The notes below the pieces were generated by a model. That model saw nothing but the letters and a program-made list of their open reading frames with translations. It was not told the origin of the DNA and ran no database searches. Made by a program: the position numbers and the translations under genes. Of a stretch of 64,000 nucleotides of DNA, positions 1 to 10,712 are shown one piece after another (the stretch's first letter is position 1; each line of letters starts with the position of its first letter). Source of the stretch: Patiria pectinifera (taxonomy: Eukaryota; Echinodermata; Asteroidea; Valvatida; Asterinidae); assembly GCA_029964075.1 (NCBI GenBank), contig CM057142.1, positions 33,172,392 to 33,236,391 of the forward strand, read 5' to 3'.

Positions 1-860
1 TCAGTTATTTTCGCTGACGAATATACTTTAAAGATGTTTGATATGGTAGATTATTTTCCGTAATTTCCGTCATTTATATTTTCGTTTTGCCGCCGTCATT
101 TTCCCCGCCGTTTGCCGAAATTTTCTTACCCGACTTCTTGAAGCAATGTATAGTATCGGAAGTTGCTGGCAATCATAATTTCATAATTTTTGTTTATCAC
201 AATTTCGGTCATTTTTCTGCAGCCAATTTTTGCACGACATCGAAGTGTAGAAAATTAACACCGATTTTAAGAATATATTTCGGTCGCTATACCGCTGGTA
301 CATTTTTACCGTAATTTTAGTCGCTTTATTTTTGTTATTTCCGTAAAACCAATTTTTTTTCTCTCTTACTTTGCATGGTAAGAATAATAACACTGATATC
401 AAGTATTATTTCTCATACTACGATGTGATTTTTTTGGCCGTATGTTTCGTTACTTTACTTTTTTGCCGCGTTGATTTTCGGTGTAATTTTCGTCATTTTC
501 TTTGCCCTAGGAAGCGGAGTAGTATTTATGTGGGAAGAAAATCCACGTAGGCCTATATACGATTTGATTTTCGCTGTAATTTATGTTTGACCGGTTAATT
601 TTTTATTTTTTTTTATTTTCGTCACATTCGTAGTCAAATATTTCGGGTAGGTCGGCCTACGGCAGTAAAGGTAAAAATAACACTGATTTCAGTTATTTTT
701 TCCAATATACCCATACACTTGGCGTAAAAATGATTTTCGTGGTTTCAAGTTTTTCTAATATTACTGACTGCGCAAAAATGTGCAGCCTGATTTCTGATCC
801 AATATTCTTCAAGTTAATTGTGAAGGTTAGAATTTAGAAAGTAGCCTTAACAGTTCTGAT
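1..860. repeat. AT-rich degenerate block, copy 1
   Basis: This T-rich sequence is full of variants of TTTTCGTCATTTT and TTTCGCTGTAATTTATTTT. The same order of motifs recurs near 1829-2745 and 4420-5290: a GACGAATATACTTTAAAGATG-type start, a GCGGAGTAGTATTT motif in the middle, and an AAATAACACTGAT motif late. I see no gene. It looks like an old duplicated block of non-coding sequence. Confidence 0.6.
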
Positions 861-894
861 GATAACATATTATTATTGTCAGAATAAACAAACG

Positions 895-1790
895 TCACGG
901 TGCTGACGTGACGCTGATAATGGCAGTTTGCCTTGGAAACCACATTGTTACTCACACACTATAAACAAACATTCAAGAAATTCACATGACTTTAAGATGA
1001 CAAATGTCCACTTAACCCTTGCCGATCCCTTCCAAATCGGACTTACATCATACGGCGGAAGGAGGGTTACGTGTAGGCAAAAATTAACAAGAGAAATACT
1101 AGTGTTGCATGTGACTCTAAAAACCTGTCTCATGTCTTAAAATATTTTCTCCTCATGTACGGTAAGCGCGGTATACTCATACCCGCACAAAGATTTGATT
1201 GAGACAGTCTAAGACCGATGACATTAAAACTGATCCCAAGTTTAAGCTATCTCTGTCACTACCGCAGCGCTATTATTTTGGCCGTTAGTTTGTGCGTTTC
1301 TTCCCTTGAATAAAACAGTACTGAAGCCGATACTTAATGGTCGGCTTTACCTTGTCAAAGGTCAAAGTAAGACTGTCAAAATTGAGTAACTAAAGGATAG
1401 AATATATTTTTTGAAAACATGTATCCCTGCCGATCTTTCTAAATCGGACTTACATAAACGATAAACATGAAGGTTGAAGAAATACAAGAACACAAAGGAA
1501 TGTCGCATGCGATATAGTAAACCTGCCGCACGTCTTACAAGCCATTTGCCCGGATCGCTATGTTGACAACATAAGTTGTACCCTTTTACATGCATGCATA
1601 ACATGTTTTCCCCAAATTGGCCTTGCATAAATAATGTAGATTATTTTTAAAAAAAAATACAGTAACACGAAGAAATGTCGTATGCGATGGTTAACATGTC
1701 GCACGTCTTACACTGCCATTTTCAATATCGCTTTGCCGAATACAGAAGTTGTATACCCTTTCACACGCATAACTTTTTTTTTGGCCAATA
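895..1790. repeat. Non-coding linker with an internally duplicated segment
   Basis: No gene is seen. Two diverged direct copies of one segment lie at about 1500-1640 and 1675-1795, sharing CGCATGCGATAT, CACGTCTTACA and GTTGTACCCTTT-like motifs. The motif GACGCTGATAATGGCAG near 910 recurs near 4312, so this linker was duplicated along with the neighbouring AT-rich blocks. Confidence 0.45.
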
Positions 1791-1828
1791 GGTCTTTTTG
1801 AAGGCAAATTTCACGACGATGTCACCAA

Positions 1829-2745
1829 TTTTAGTTATTTTCGCAGACGAATATACTTTAAAGATGCGGTGTAAATCAGCAACAACAAATGCCGCTGCAC
1901 AATGTCATTAAAATTCAGTTATGTTCTTAACTGATTTTCTTTTGGAAGCGGAGTAGTATTTCTACGAAAAGAAATTTTCCATTTGATTTTCGCTGTAATT
2001 TATTTTGCGCCGATTTGATTTTTGTCTTCGTTCCATTTGGCGTGATTTTTTTCCCCCTAAGTTTGTCATTTTAATTTTGTTTTGCCAAAATTCGCTTCCC
2101 GACTTTTTGAAGAGGTGTAGAACCGGTAGTTGCTACCGACCAATGTCATAATTTTGTTAATCATGATTTCGTTTTTCATTGTTTCTGTAGCCAATTTTTG
2201 AATGGCATCGAAGTTTAGAAGATTGACACCGATTTTCAAGTATTTAGTTCTTTGGCTGCCGATGTTAAATTTATTTTGCTGTAGTTTTCGTCATTTTAAT
2301 TTCGTTATTTCCGTAACCGATATTTTTTTACTTTAAAGATAAGAAAAATAACACTGCTGTTCAGTATTATTTCACTCACGAACGCTGTGATTTTCTACGC
2401 CGCACGTTTCGTCATTTTACTTAGGCCTATGTGCCACTTTGATTCTTGGTGTACTTTTCGTCATTTTTTGGGCCACTAGTCTTGTAGAAAGCGGAGTAGT
2501 ATTTTTACGAAAAGAAATCTACCATTTTATTTTCGCTGTAATTTATTTTTCGACCGATTTGATTTTTGTTTTCATTGTTCGTCATATTCGTAGTCAAATA
2601 TTTCAGGTATAGGTATCGCAGTGAAGGTATCAAATAACACTAATATTATTTCTTCCAATATCGCTGTAAATTTGGCGTAATAATTCGTATTTTCGTCGTT
2701 TTTATGTTATTTCAAAATAATAATATTGCAAAATATGCAGTCTTA
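1829..2745. repeat. AT-rich degenerate block, copy 2
   Basis: This block repeats the motif order of the first 860 bases. It starts with CAGACGAATATACTTTAAAG at about 1841, against CTGACGAATATACTTTAAAG at about 14. It also shares GCGGAGTAGTATTT and AAATAACACT motifs with that copy. Small insertions and deletions are frequent, so the duplication is old. Confidence 0.6.
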
Positions 2746-2856
2746 TTTCTGATCCAATATTCCGCAGATTGGAAAGTGTCCGATGAGGGCATCCTTGTCC
2801 AGGTAGAGCAGCTTCGTCATTGTCCAGTCTCATCCAAGCTTGGTAGTCCTCATCTT
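2702..2856 (-). other. Exon-like open segment on the minus strand, unknown protein
   Basis: On the minus strand an AG acceptor at 2858-2857 is followed by an open frame rich in acidic residues (EDEDYQAWMRLDNDEAAL) that runs to a stop near 2702. The start, AAGATGAGGACTACC, resembles the AATGAGGACCACTGA that begins the duplicated units just upstream at 3.3-3.7 kb. It could be a terminal exon of a gene on this strand, or a decayed copy. I do not recognise the protein. Confidence 0.2.
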
Positions 2857-2966
2857 CTAAAATATGACAAACAAAATAAACAAGCAAACTTCAGAATTTA
2901 TATTTAAAGAGAAAATCAAGCATCGTAAGAGGTGACACACTGTATTGAAGGAGTAACAATATTGGT

Positions 2967-3106
2967 TATCTTAAAGAAAACTTGAATCCTCGATCCTGAT
3001 TGGTCGATCCATGGCAACAAGCCGTGCTACATATAACCAGGCCTATACAACATTTGCAAACATCAACATCAATCAGGATCGAGGGATTTAAGTTTACTTG
3101 AAGATA
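2967..3106. mobile_element. Short hairpin element (MITE-like), about 140 bp
   Basis: The two ends are inverted copies of each other over about 38 bp with a few mismatches: TATCTTAAAGAAAACTTGAA on the left, and TATCTTCAAGTAAACTTAAA when the right end is read on the other strand. Both continue into TCGATCCTGATTG. There is no coding capacity. No clear target duplication was found. Confidence 0.55.
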
Positions 3107-3160
3107 AATTTAAGTGTAGGCTTACATAATTATCCCTGGTCTCTTTTCAAGTAAACATAC

Positions 3161-4027
3161 CTCAAGAATCGGTAATGGCCAGCGCAGCAGGCAGAGTCAG
3201 TCGACCGTCGGTCCTCCCAGCTTATGGCAGCTTGAGGCAGGCTCATCCATCTCAGCAAGGCAATCCCCTCATCAGTCAGTGGTCCTCATGTCTGTAAAAA
3301 GATTCAAATGACGAAAGAAAATATCCGAATCATTATTTAAAAATATGTGAAAGGTAGAGCTATAGAGGGGGGGGGGGGGAAGGTTCGAATTAACCCCACA
3401 AAGCAGAGCCCCACTACCAGTGCTCTTTATTTCTGGGAGAACATAGAAGAGCGCCAGATCACCCATTTACTTGTTTTTGTTTATTTTTAAGTACATTTAA
3501 GTAAAAACTAACCTCAAGAATCAGTAATGGGAAGCCCTGCAAGCAGGTCATCCGTTCATCTGTCGGTCCTCCTCCCTGCTTCCGGTTCCTAGGGTTTCTG
3601 TTTGATGAGGCTGTCGGAGCTCTGACGATGTCTTGAGGCAGGCTCATCCTCATCTGTCAGTGGTCCTCATTTTTCTGAAAGGATTCAAATGGCGAAAGAA
3701 AACATTAGAATTATTGAGTTGTATTCGTGCCAGGGCTAGAAAGGAGAAAGACAACATTGAATTAACCATACAAAGCAAAGCCCCGCTACCAGAGCTCGTT
3801 CTTTGTTGAAGAACATAATAACAGAGTCAGATCGCCCATTTTGATGAGTTCTGTGACTTTTTTGTTCCTGTTAAGAGGAGGTCAATATGTAAACTAACCT
3901 CCAGAATCAGTAATGGGAAGCCCTGCAAGCAGGTCATCCGTTCATCTGTCGGTCCTCCTCCCTGCTTCCGGTTCCTCGAGTTTCTGTGTGATGAGGCTGT
4001 TGGAGCCTTGGAGGGTTCATTTTCGTC
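3161..4027 (-). repeat. Three tandem copies of an exon-like unit (~350-390 bp period)
   Basis: On the minus strand three copies end in a splice-donor-like sequence: GAG|GTATGT at 3161, GAG|GTTAGT at 3513 and GAG|GTTAGT at 3899. Copy 3 (4027-3899) has a CAG acceptor and stays open for exactly 43 codons, including the stretch RNRKQGGGPTDERMTCLQGF. Copy 2 (3653-3513) keeps that stretch in an open frame. Copy 1 is truncated and shifted. Intron-like sequence between the units is duplicated as well. This suggests a tandemly duplicated exon of an unrecognised minus-strand gene, or a decaying gene fragment. A poly-G tract at 3366-3379 interrupts the array. Confidence 0.4.
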
Positions 4028-4419
4028 CTGACAAAGCGGCCTAGCTCATCCAGTCTGTCTCAACTTTTAGATCATCAGTTTCTTTGATGAACGGATTGAA
4101 CGCTGCAACTCCTTCCTAAGTGAACAGGGGTACGGAAACACTGGGCCTAGCCCATTTGTTACTGAAGTGAAACATTCCAAAGCATTATGTCTAAGCCTAC
4201 CTGCAATGGCCACTTATGACCGAATAGAAAACGATTCTACCCATGTTTCCATTATTTACTTTGAAAAACAGACATGATCTTTTTGTCATAATGCACACGA
4301 ACATGTGCCGACGCTGATAATGGCAGGTTGCCAATAAGTTGTACCCTTTCACTTTTGGGGGGGGGGGTGCAATTAGGTTTTTTGAAGGCTCTTCTCGACG
4401 ATGCCAACAATTTTGATGC

Positions 4420-5290
4420 CCTTGAAATGCCGCTGTTTATAACTGAAATTCAGTCATTTTCTAAACAGATATTTTGTTCATTATGGAGTGATTTTTTTTC
4501 GTAATTTCGTCAATTTCATTTTCTTTTGCTGCCGTCATTTTCCCACCGTTTGCCAAAATTCGCTTTCCGACTTTTTGAGGCAATGTAGAACCGGTATTTT
4601 CTGCTGATCATAATTTCATACTTTTTTAAATCTTAATTTCAGTCTTTTTTGTTGCCAAATTTGGAAAAACATCGAAGTTTAGAAATTAACACCGATTTGC
4701 AAGTACATGTACATGTATTTACTTCTTTCGTTGCCGATGTTTAATTTTTATGCCGTAATTTTCGTCATTTTTATTTGTTATTTCCATAACGCATTACGGG
4801 TATTTTTACTCCAACTAACGCTGTGACTTTTTTTAGCTGTATGTTTTCCTCGCGTTATTTTTCTCATTTTTTTTTAGCGTGTAGGCCTACACGTAGAAAG
4901 CGGAGTGATTTTTTTTCGGAAAACAATTTGCTTCCGATGTGATTTTCGATATAATTTATTTTGGACCGATTTCAATTTTGTTTTCAGTTTTCGTCATACT
5001 CGTAGTCAAGTTAATATCCGGGTAGGTATTGCAGTAAAGGTAAAAATAACACTGATTTCAGGTATTATTTATTCCATGTATACTGCCGAACATTTTAACG
5101 TTAATTTATTATTTTCGTCAATTTGATCTTTGCCGCTTCAAAACCGTAACATTTTTTCCCCGACGTATTGCAGTTGAGAAAAAAATAACACTGATTTCAA
5201 GTATTATTCCTAGTATTACATCTGCTTCGATTTTGCTGAACGATTTAACATTTTCGTAGCCGCAACGATTAATTTCAGTTAAAAACATTT
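4420..5290. repeat. AT-rich degenerate block, copy 3
   Basis: This is a third copy of the T-rich block, with GCCGTCATTTTCCCACCGTT, AAAGCGGAGTGATTTTTTT and AAATAACACTGATTTCA motifs in the same order as in the first two blocks. No gene is seen. Confidence 0.55.
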
Positions 5291-6610
5291 GATTGTGTCT
5301 ACTGTCAGAGACAACAGACGGATACCATTAAAAAAATCACACCACACAGGAAGCAATGTACACACAGGCAAAAAAAATCAAACATGCAACATTTACAATG
5401 AAACAAAAAACCAATCTACTTTTGAGTTTTTTCCCCCCAAAAGTCATTTTCTCTGTAAGCATTTTTTTTACTCACAGATAAGTATATCTTTAAATGCTTG
5501 ATATTTAACCGAGCTCAAAAGCTCCTTACAGAATAAAAATGTCTTTTATATGAATTTATACAAAGTATAATCAACCAAAGTTATGACTTTTTGATTTTAC
5601 TACGATCATTAAAATATGGTCAACTGTCAATTGTGCCCTCACTGCTCACAGACTAGCGAATTCTGGATAAAGCGGCGCTTTTACAGACACTGTTAATCCC
5701 AGATTTTTTTTTACCTTAATCTTCTTCTTTAGTGTTACTATAAGAGCGTTTGTGTCACCTTAACAGAGAGCTCATTTAGGAATTAGCGTTAATTATTATA
5801 AGCAACGGTTTTCTCTCTATGGCTGTTTAAGTAGTAACGTCCTTCCGTACTTTAGTTAAATGGTTTAAGTTAATGTTAAAGTTCTTCTGCAAGGAAGGGG
5901 CCTCTTGGAAATCGGCGCTACTAATATGCACCGAAGAGGGTATCCCTTACAAGTGACACAGCACCAGGCATGGTCACTGTCAATTGCAATGGCCTAGATT
6001 TTATGAATCTTGTTTGCTCTTAAACATTTTATAAAATTATAAAGAAATTATATCATCGTTGGTGGACAACGCACCAGGCATTGCCACTTTCTGTAGTTGT
6101 TTTACTAACTTTGTTTACCGGTAATTATTGTTTTGAGCTGGGCAAAGTACCAGCCAATGTCCGTATAGAGGGCAGTATTCCAGTTGATCGATAAAACATC
6201 ACAAAATGACTATCAATCAATTACAAAATCGACTTTAAATTTGCGAGTGAAGTTTCTTAATACCGAAAATAAACTACACCAGTACTTTCAAGTTAAGGGG
6301 GACAGTGTTATTCATTAGACTGATTTTCGTTTGATTAAGTTAATGTTATTTTTATACCTGTTTTTATATAAAACTTTTAAAACTGCCCATCGCACTGCCT
6401 GCAGGCTCAATGTGCGCATGCTCGCAGCGGGCTATGCTTGCTCCCTAATTTTCGTTTGCTTCATTTTCCCTAACACTGTTCCTTGCACTTTGCTAAACAG
6501 TTCCCTAGATTCTATCACTTCGAAGTATGGTACACGAAATCGCGCGATTACGCGGGTACGCGGATATACGTGGGTACGAAGACCAAGAAAAGATGAACAT
6601 ATTTTTCTTA
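5291..6610. other. No gene recognised
   Basis: The longest open frame (6331-6615, + strand) has no recognisable protein and ends in repeat sequence. Two GCACCAGGCATGGTCAC-like motifs (about 5962 and 6070) hint at a local duplication. Nothing else is supported. Confidence 0.5.
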
Positions 6611-6624
6611 TTTAGGGCCTACTA

Positions 6625-7012
6625 CTATACATATGACAATCACAACGTACGTACGTGATGCATTTAATTTATCACATGCGTACGTGATAATATAATATTA
6701 CGCACTAACGCAATATTAGTATTATTATTGCGTACATACCTGATAAATAAGTACATATTACGTACGTACATGTATTGCATATGTACGTGATAGTACGTGT
6801 GTCCTTAAACGAGTATACGTTGTGTATACGTACTTAATCATTATCACGTGGGCCCTACGTACGTAATAATTATCACGTGGGCCCTACGTGATAATATTAC
6901 CTACGTACGTGATAATATTCAAGTACGTGCGTTATCGAGTTACGTACGTACGTGACAATAACACATACGTAATTACGTATGTGTTATTGTCACGTACGTA
7001 CGTAACAATAGT
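6625..7012. repeat. ACGT-rich palindromic low-complexity tract
   Basis: The tract is built from TACGTACGTGATAAT-like words in both orientations, with two copies of TTATCACGTGGGCCCTACGT at about 6840 and 6875. It ends in the perfect palindrome described separately. ACGT is self-complementary, so the tract can fold back on itself in many registers. No coding signal is present. Confidence 0.75.
6939..7006. repeat. Perfect 68-bp palindrome
   Basis: The left half starts GTTACGTACGTACGTGAC and ends ACACATACGTAA. The right half is its exact reverse complement, with no spacer; the centre is the AATT at 6971-6974. A zero-spacer palindrome of this length could extrude as a cruciform. Confidence 0.9.
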
Positions 7013-7515
7013 ATTATGAATAAAAACCTAAATAACTCCCTATGTCCCTTCGCGGTCTTCGTACCAAACCGTCTCCGGTCTAGCTAAACAAAAAACAAAA
7101 CAAAAACACGAGTTTGCAGAACATTACGTATGAATATGCTGTCGAACGGAAAAGCGATAGAACGCGGTGCGGAGGTTTAACAACGCGTATGAGAATATTT
7201 CGCCGAATCTAAATGCCTATACTATTATCCTAACACTCCTACAGATCCAGCAGCTGCTTTGCTTTGCGGATGCTAAAATAAAACCTGGAAGTCAATGTGA
7301 CAATGCAGGAGACACTGTCACGGGCTTATCATTGAAAATACTGGTGTAAATTAGCGATTTTAATTATTCAGGGACAACAATTTGAAAAAAAACTTCCACT
7401 GGAATGCTACCCTTCAAGAAAAAAAAATACAGACATCTCCTGAAATAATAGCTCGAAGAAAAAAAATATGGCATTTATAGAAGCTCGATCAGGCTTCACG
7501 ATTTCAAACAATCAT
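7013..7515. other. No gene recognised
   Basis: A short + strand open frame at 7167-7349 has no recognisable product. The rest is AT-rich with A-runs. Nothing is supported. Confidence 0.4.
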
Positions 7516-7519
7516 GTTC

Positions 7520-7962
7520 CACGTGCGAACGCAATGTCACTGCACGTATCAAATTCCTATGCAAATTAACTCACGTGCGGACACAATGCCACTGCACGGT
7601 CTGATGAATTCTTTCGAAATTGTATTTTTTTTCCCCACGTGCGAACGCAATGTCACTGCACGTATTTTATAAATTCCTATATGCAAATTAACACACGTGC
7701 GAACACAATGTCACTGCAGATGTTGGTACGAATTCAATAGCATAATTATGTTATATTCAACGTGCGAACACAATGTCACTGCACGTGTCTAACGAATTCT
7801 TTCGAAATTGTATTTTTTCCCCACGTGCGAACGCAATGTCACTGCACGTATCTTATAAATTCCTATATGCAAATTAACACACGTGCGAACACAATGTCAC
7901 TGCACATGTAATAGCGTAATTATGTTATATTCAACGTGCGAACACAATGCCACTGCACGTGT
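7520..7962. repeat. Satellite array block 1: 8 cores, 52-65 bp apart
   Basis: Eight copies of a roughly 28-bp core, CACGTGCGAACRCAATGTCA followed by CTGCACGT, begin near 7520, 7572, 7636, 7694, 7759, 7822, 7880 and 7933. The ends CACGTGC and GCACGTG are inverted, so each core can form a 7-bp stem. The linkers are themselves repeated (for example AATTCCTATATGCAAATTAA), which marks this as a satellite. Confidence 0.9.
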
Positions 7963-8253
7963 CTGACGAATTCCTATTGGCATTGCATTATTATTGAATA
8001 AAATAATAAATTTTCGTTCAACCTTAATTCTGCTGTAATTTATCTTCCATGTAAACTTTTTATAACATCCAATGAAATTTAAGGAGTTCTCTGTTTCAGG
8101 TGACAAAACTCTTTACTTTTATCAGAGCTTCCTAAAAAAATAAAGCATTTTACTGTCTTGAAATAAAGTAATTTATCCGCTCAGCCAGAAAACAATTCCT
8201 GGCCGGCCAGTGGGATTAACGGAGCCTATAGCCACGCCCTATTTTATTTACAA
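7963..8253. other. Unique AT-rich spacer between the satellite blocks
   Basis: No core copies occur here and no gene is seen. The sequence separates block 1 (52-65 bp spacing) from block 2 (58-61 bp spacing). Confidence 0.5.
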
Positions 8254-8820
8254 ACGTGCGAACGCAATGTCACTGCACGTATCTTGTCGATTTCCTATGA
8301 AAATGGTCTGTTGTACGTGCGAACACAATGTCACTGCACGTGAGATGAATTCCTATGCAAAGATTATATTTTACGTGCGAACGCAATGTCACTGCACGTG
8401 TAGGACGGAATATTATTCAAAATTTATATTTTACGTGCGAACGCAATGTCACTGCACGTGTAGGACGAAATATTATTCAAATTTTATATTTCACGTGCGA
8501 ACGCAATGTCACTGCACGTATCTTGTCGATTTCCTATGCAAATGTAATGTTATACGTGCGAACACAATGTCACTGCACGTGTGAGATGAATTCCTATGCA
8601 AAGATTATATTCTACGTGCGAACGCAATGTCACTGCACGTGTCTGTCAAGTTCCTATTCAAATGTTATATTATTCGTGTGAACACAATGTCACTGCACGT
8701 GTGAGATGAATTCTTATGCATTTTTTTTTATTATACGTGCGAACACAATGTCACTGCACGTGTCTGACGAAATTCTATGCAAAGTTTATTCTACGTGCGA
8801 ACGCAATGTCACTGCACGCG
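8254..8820. repeat. Satellite array block 2: 10 cores, ~60-bp period
   Basis: Ten further cores begin near 8253, 8314, 8372, 8432, 8492, 8553, 8613, 8673, 8734 and 8792. The period is 58-61 bp, so reading frames stay open across the block as an artefact. The linkers fall into a few recurring types: TCTTGTCGATTTCCTATG occurs at 8282 and 8521, and GAGATGAATTCCTATGCAAA at 8342 and 8583. This repetition argues against a CRISPR-type origin. Confidence 0.92.
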
Positions 8821-8967
8821 TGAGACGAATCCCTAATCTTATTATTGCTTATCTCCATCCAAGTTATACTTTATACACCAATAAAGGCCTTACACTTACT
8901 TAAAGTGACCCTAGATTTGTAGGAGAACCTTATAAACATGTACATTAATCAGAGACGTGTTACGTAC

Positions 8968-9031
8968 CTCTTTCTACTCTTGAAGACATTGCCCATCTTG
9001 ATGTTGATCTTGGTGTAAATGGTAATGTTGT
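8968..9031 (-). CDS. Possible short exon, unknown gene; contains an MGN start
   Basis: On the minus strand this segment lies between an AG at 9033-9032 and a donor AG|GTACGT. It is open for 20 codons reading NITIYTKINIKMGNVFKSRK, plus two bases at each end. Third codon positions are mostly G or C, unlike the AT-rich surroundings, which suggests coding. A start at the internal ATG, with A at -3 and G at +4, would give MGNVFKSRK. An N-terminal Met-Gly can be myristoylated, and the start faintly resembles that of the ESCRT-III protein CHMP6. No matching downstream exons were found, so I do not assign that name. Confidence 0.3.
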
Positions 9032-9035
9032 CTTT

Positions 9036-10417
9036 CTTAATACAATATAAATCGGACACAATGTGCACGTTCAATCGAAATAAACATAATTTTATACAGA
9101 GCCAAACTAATAATTTTGAACTGTGAGAGTTGCAGTGAGCGTGAGGAGCACAACGACAGTAATGAAGGCCTACCCCAGTATCGAATCAACAGCTTAAGAT
9201 AAAGCCCGTGCACGCTAGGTCGCTGTACCCGTGGTGATCAGCGAGGCATGAATGTAACAATAGGCATGGAGCCAGAGTGAAAATCTTCTAAACACGTTAT
9301 TTGCATAATGTGCATTCAGCGCAAGCCTGGGTTAGAAATAAGAATGGGATAGAATGCTAATGACGTTATCCCGATGGGCGACTACAATTTGATCGCAAGA
9401 ATTGGTTAGAGGGGTGACCACGGTTTAATACTGATCAACTTATTGAATTAAGCTCATTGAAGTTGGGACAGACGAAAACAGATGTACCGGTACTGTGCTC
9501 ACTTTTGGGGTGTTGAATTTTTGGACTGACTGGTTACAGTCGCATCACCGGGACACTTGCTTGCTCAATAAAAGGCATCTTCCGCTGGTGTAGCAGCGTA
9601 TCCAGCATGTTATTATTTTTTTTTGGGGGGGGCACATCCGTGCTGAAATGTCGTCATGTGGTTTTTTTTCACTGGACACCTGGCAAAATCAAATGAGGGA
9701 AATGAGGGAGGGGAGGGAGGGGAGGGAGGGGGGGGGGCTGGTACCACGTGTACACAAATTTGAGCGCTCTTCGAAACCGGCCGCTCCTAGTAGCATACTG
9801 CATGCATAATCTCATAATCTGTATGTAAAGTGCAGACGCAAGGTGACTGAGCAGATATTTACATGAAGTGCCCCCCCCATGATGTCATCTATGTTATTAA
9901 AGAGACAGAAATTATGACTTGAAAATTCCAATGCTTCGTGCTCGACGTATTTCCGATTGAAATTTATAATGTTCCCATTTTCAGGGTCCATTATGTAGGT
10001 TTCAGGGCTCGGGTTTTCATATTCCCCGTTCTAAACTCTCGGGCTATACCATTTTGGGAAAACAAATTATCCGAAATTTTAGGGCCAGTTTTGTTTTCAT
10101 CTTGAGGGGGCCGGCACATTTGATGCTCAAGGGGGGCACATTTATGTCCGCAGGAGGGGCACTTGGGAAAATCTAGGGAGGGGGTGCCCCTGGGCCCGAA
10201 CTAGGGACAACTAGGACGTAAATAATTTATTTCAGGACACTGTCGATGATCGCATTTTTTTCCCTAGACATTAAAGTTCTACAACATCGTTTTTTTTCGC
10301 GACATGAAATTCACGATAAATGTATGCTGGTCTACGATAATGATCATCAGGAACGACAAGGAAATATACGGATTTTTTTCTAATAAAGGTATACGGTGTG
10401 TGGGTGGACTATGATTT
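9036..10417. other. No gene recognised; G-rich and repeat-like sequence
   Basis: No protein is recognisable. The segment holds the G-rich tract at 9700-9740 and several GGGGCAC-type motifs between 9625 and 10190, which look like decayed repeat sequence. Confidence 0.4.
9700..9739 (+). repeat. G-rich (GGGAGGGG)n tract, G-quadruplex capable
   Basis: Runs of three or more G follow each other as GGGAGGGGAGGGAGGGGAGG and then a final run of ten G. Four or more closely spaced G-runs meet the usual criterion for G-quadruplex folding. Confidence 0.7.
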
Positions 10418-10612
10418 ACCGATCCAGTAAGCATCGTCCCATAGTGTTCTGACCAATCACAGCCATGACTTATTATGTCCGACGTGCTCGCACAAAAGTC
10501 CGACTCCGTGCACGCGCGTATGATGCGCGCGGCAGGAAAATGCCGTGTGGCATTGGATATAAGCACGTGTTAATTTGTCCAGTGCGCAGTTGGCGGGGTT
10601 TACTGGATCGGT
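10418..10612. mobile_element. MITE family A, copy 1 (195 bp)
   Basis: The ends are exact 12-bp inverted repeats, ACCGATCCAGTA and TACTGGATCGGT. The inside carries TGACCAATCACAGCC, TTATGTCCGAC and GC-rich CGTGCACGCGCGTATGATG. Related copies lie at 10713-10911, 16889-17065, 38958-39060 and 42831-43003. No transposase is encoded. Confidence 0.75.
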
Positions 10613-10712
10613 CCATTAATCCGGTTCGCCCAGTAAAACGTCATACACGTACACGCGCGCACACTGATTATTGGACAAACACTCAAGTTACGTTAGCTTT
10701 CGGTTCCAATGG

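Noticed and set aside
8210..8681. Two overlapping + strand open frames of 124 and 108 codons with repeated YVRTQCHCT-like peptides
   Set aside because: They arise because the satellite period (about 60 bp) is a multiple of three. There is no sign of selection on the peptide.
7520..8820. CRISPR array
   Set aside because: The repeat length and spacing look right, but linkers recur among units, the repeats vary, there are no cas genes, and the surroundings are an intron-rich animal genome. It is a satellite.
2702..9031. A complete CHMP6-like gene on the minus strand
   Set aside because: A possible MGN start exon lies at 9.0 kb, and an LLAG then EDED pattern could be read near 3.9 and 2.85 kb, but the long helical middle exons expected for CHMP6 were not found and the frames conflict.
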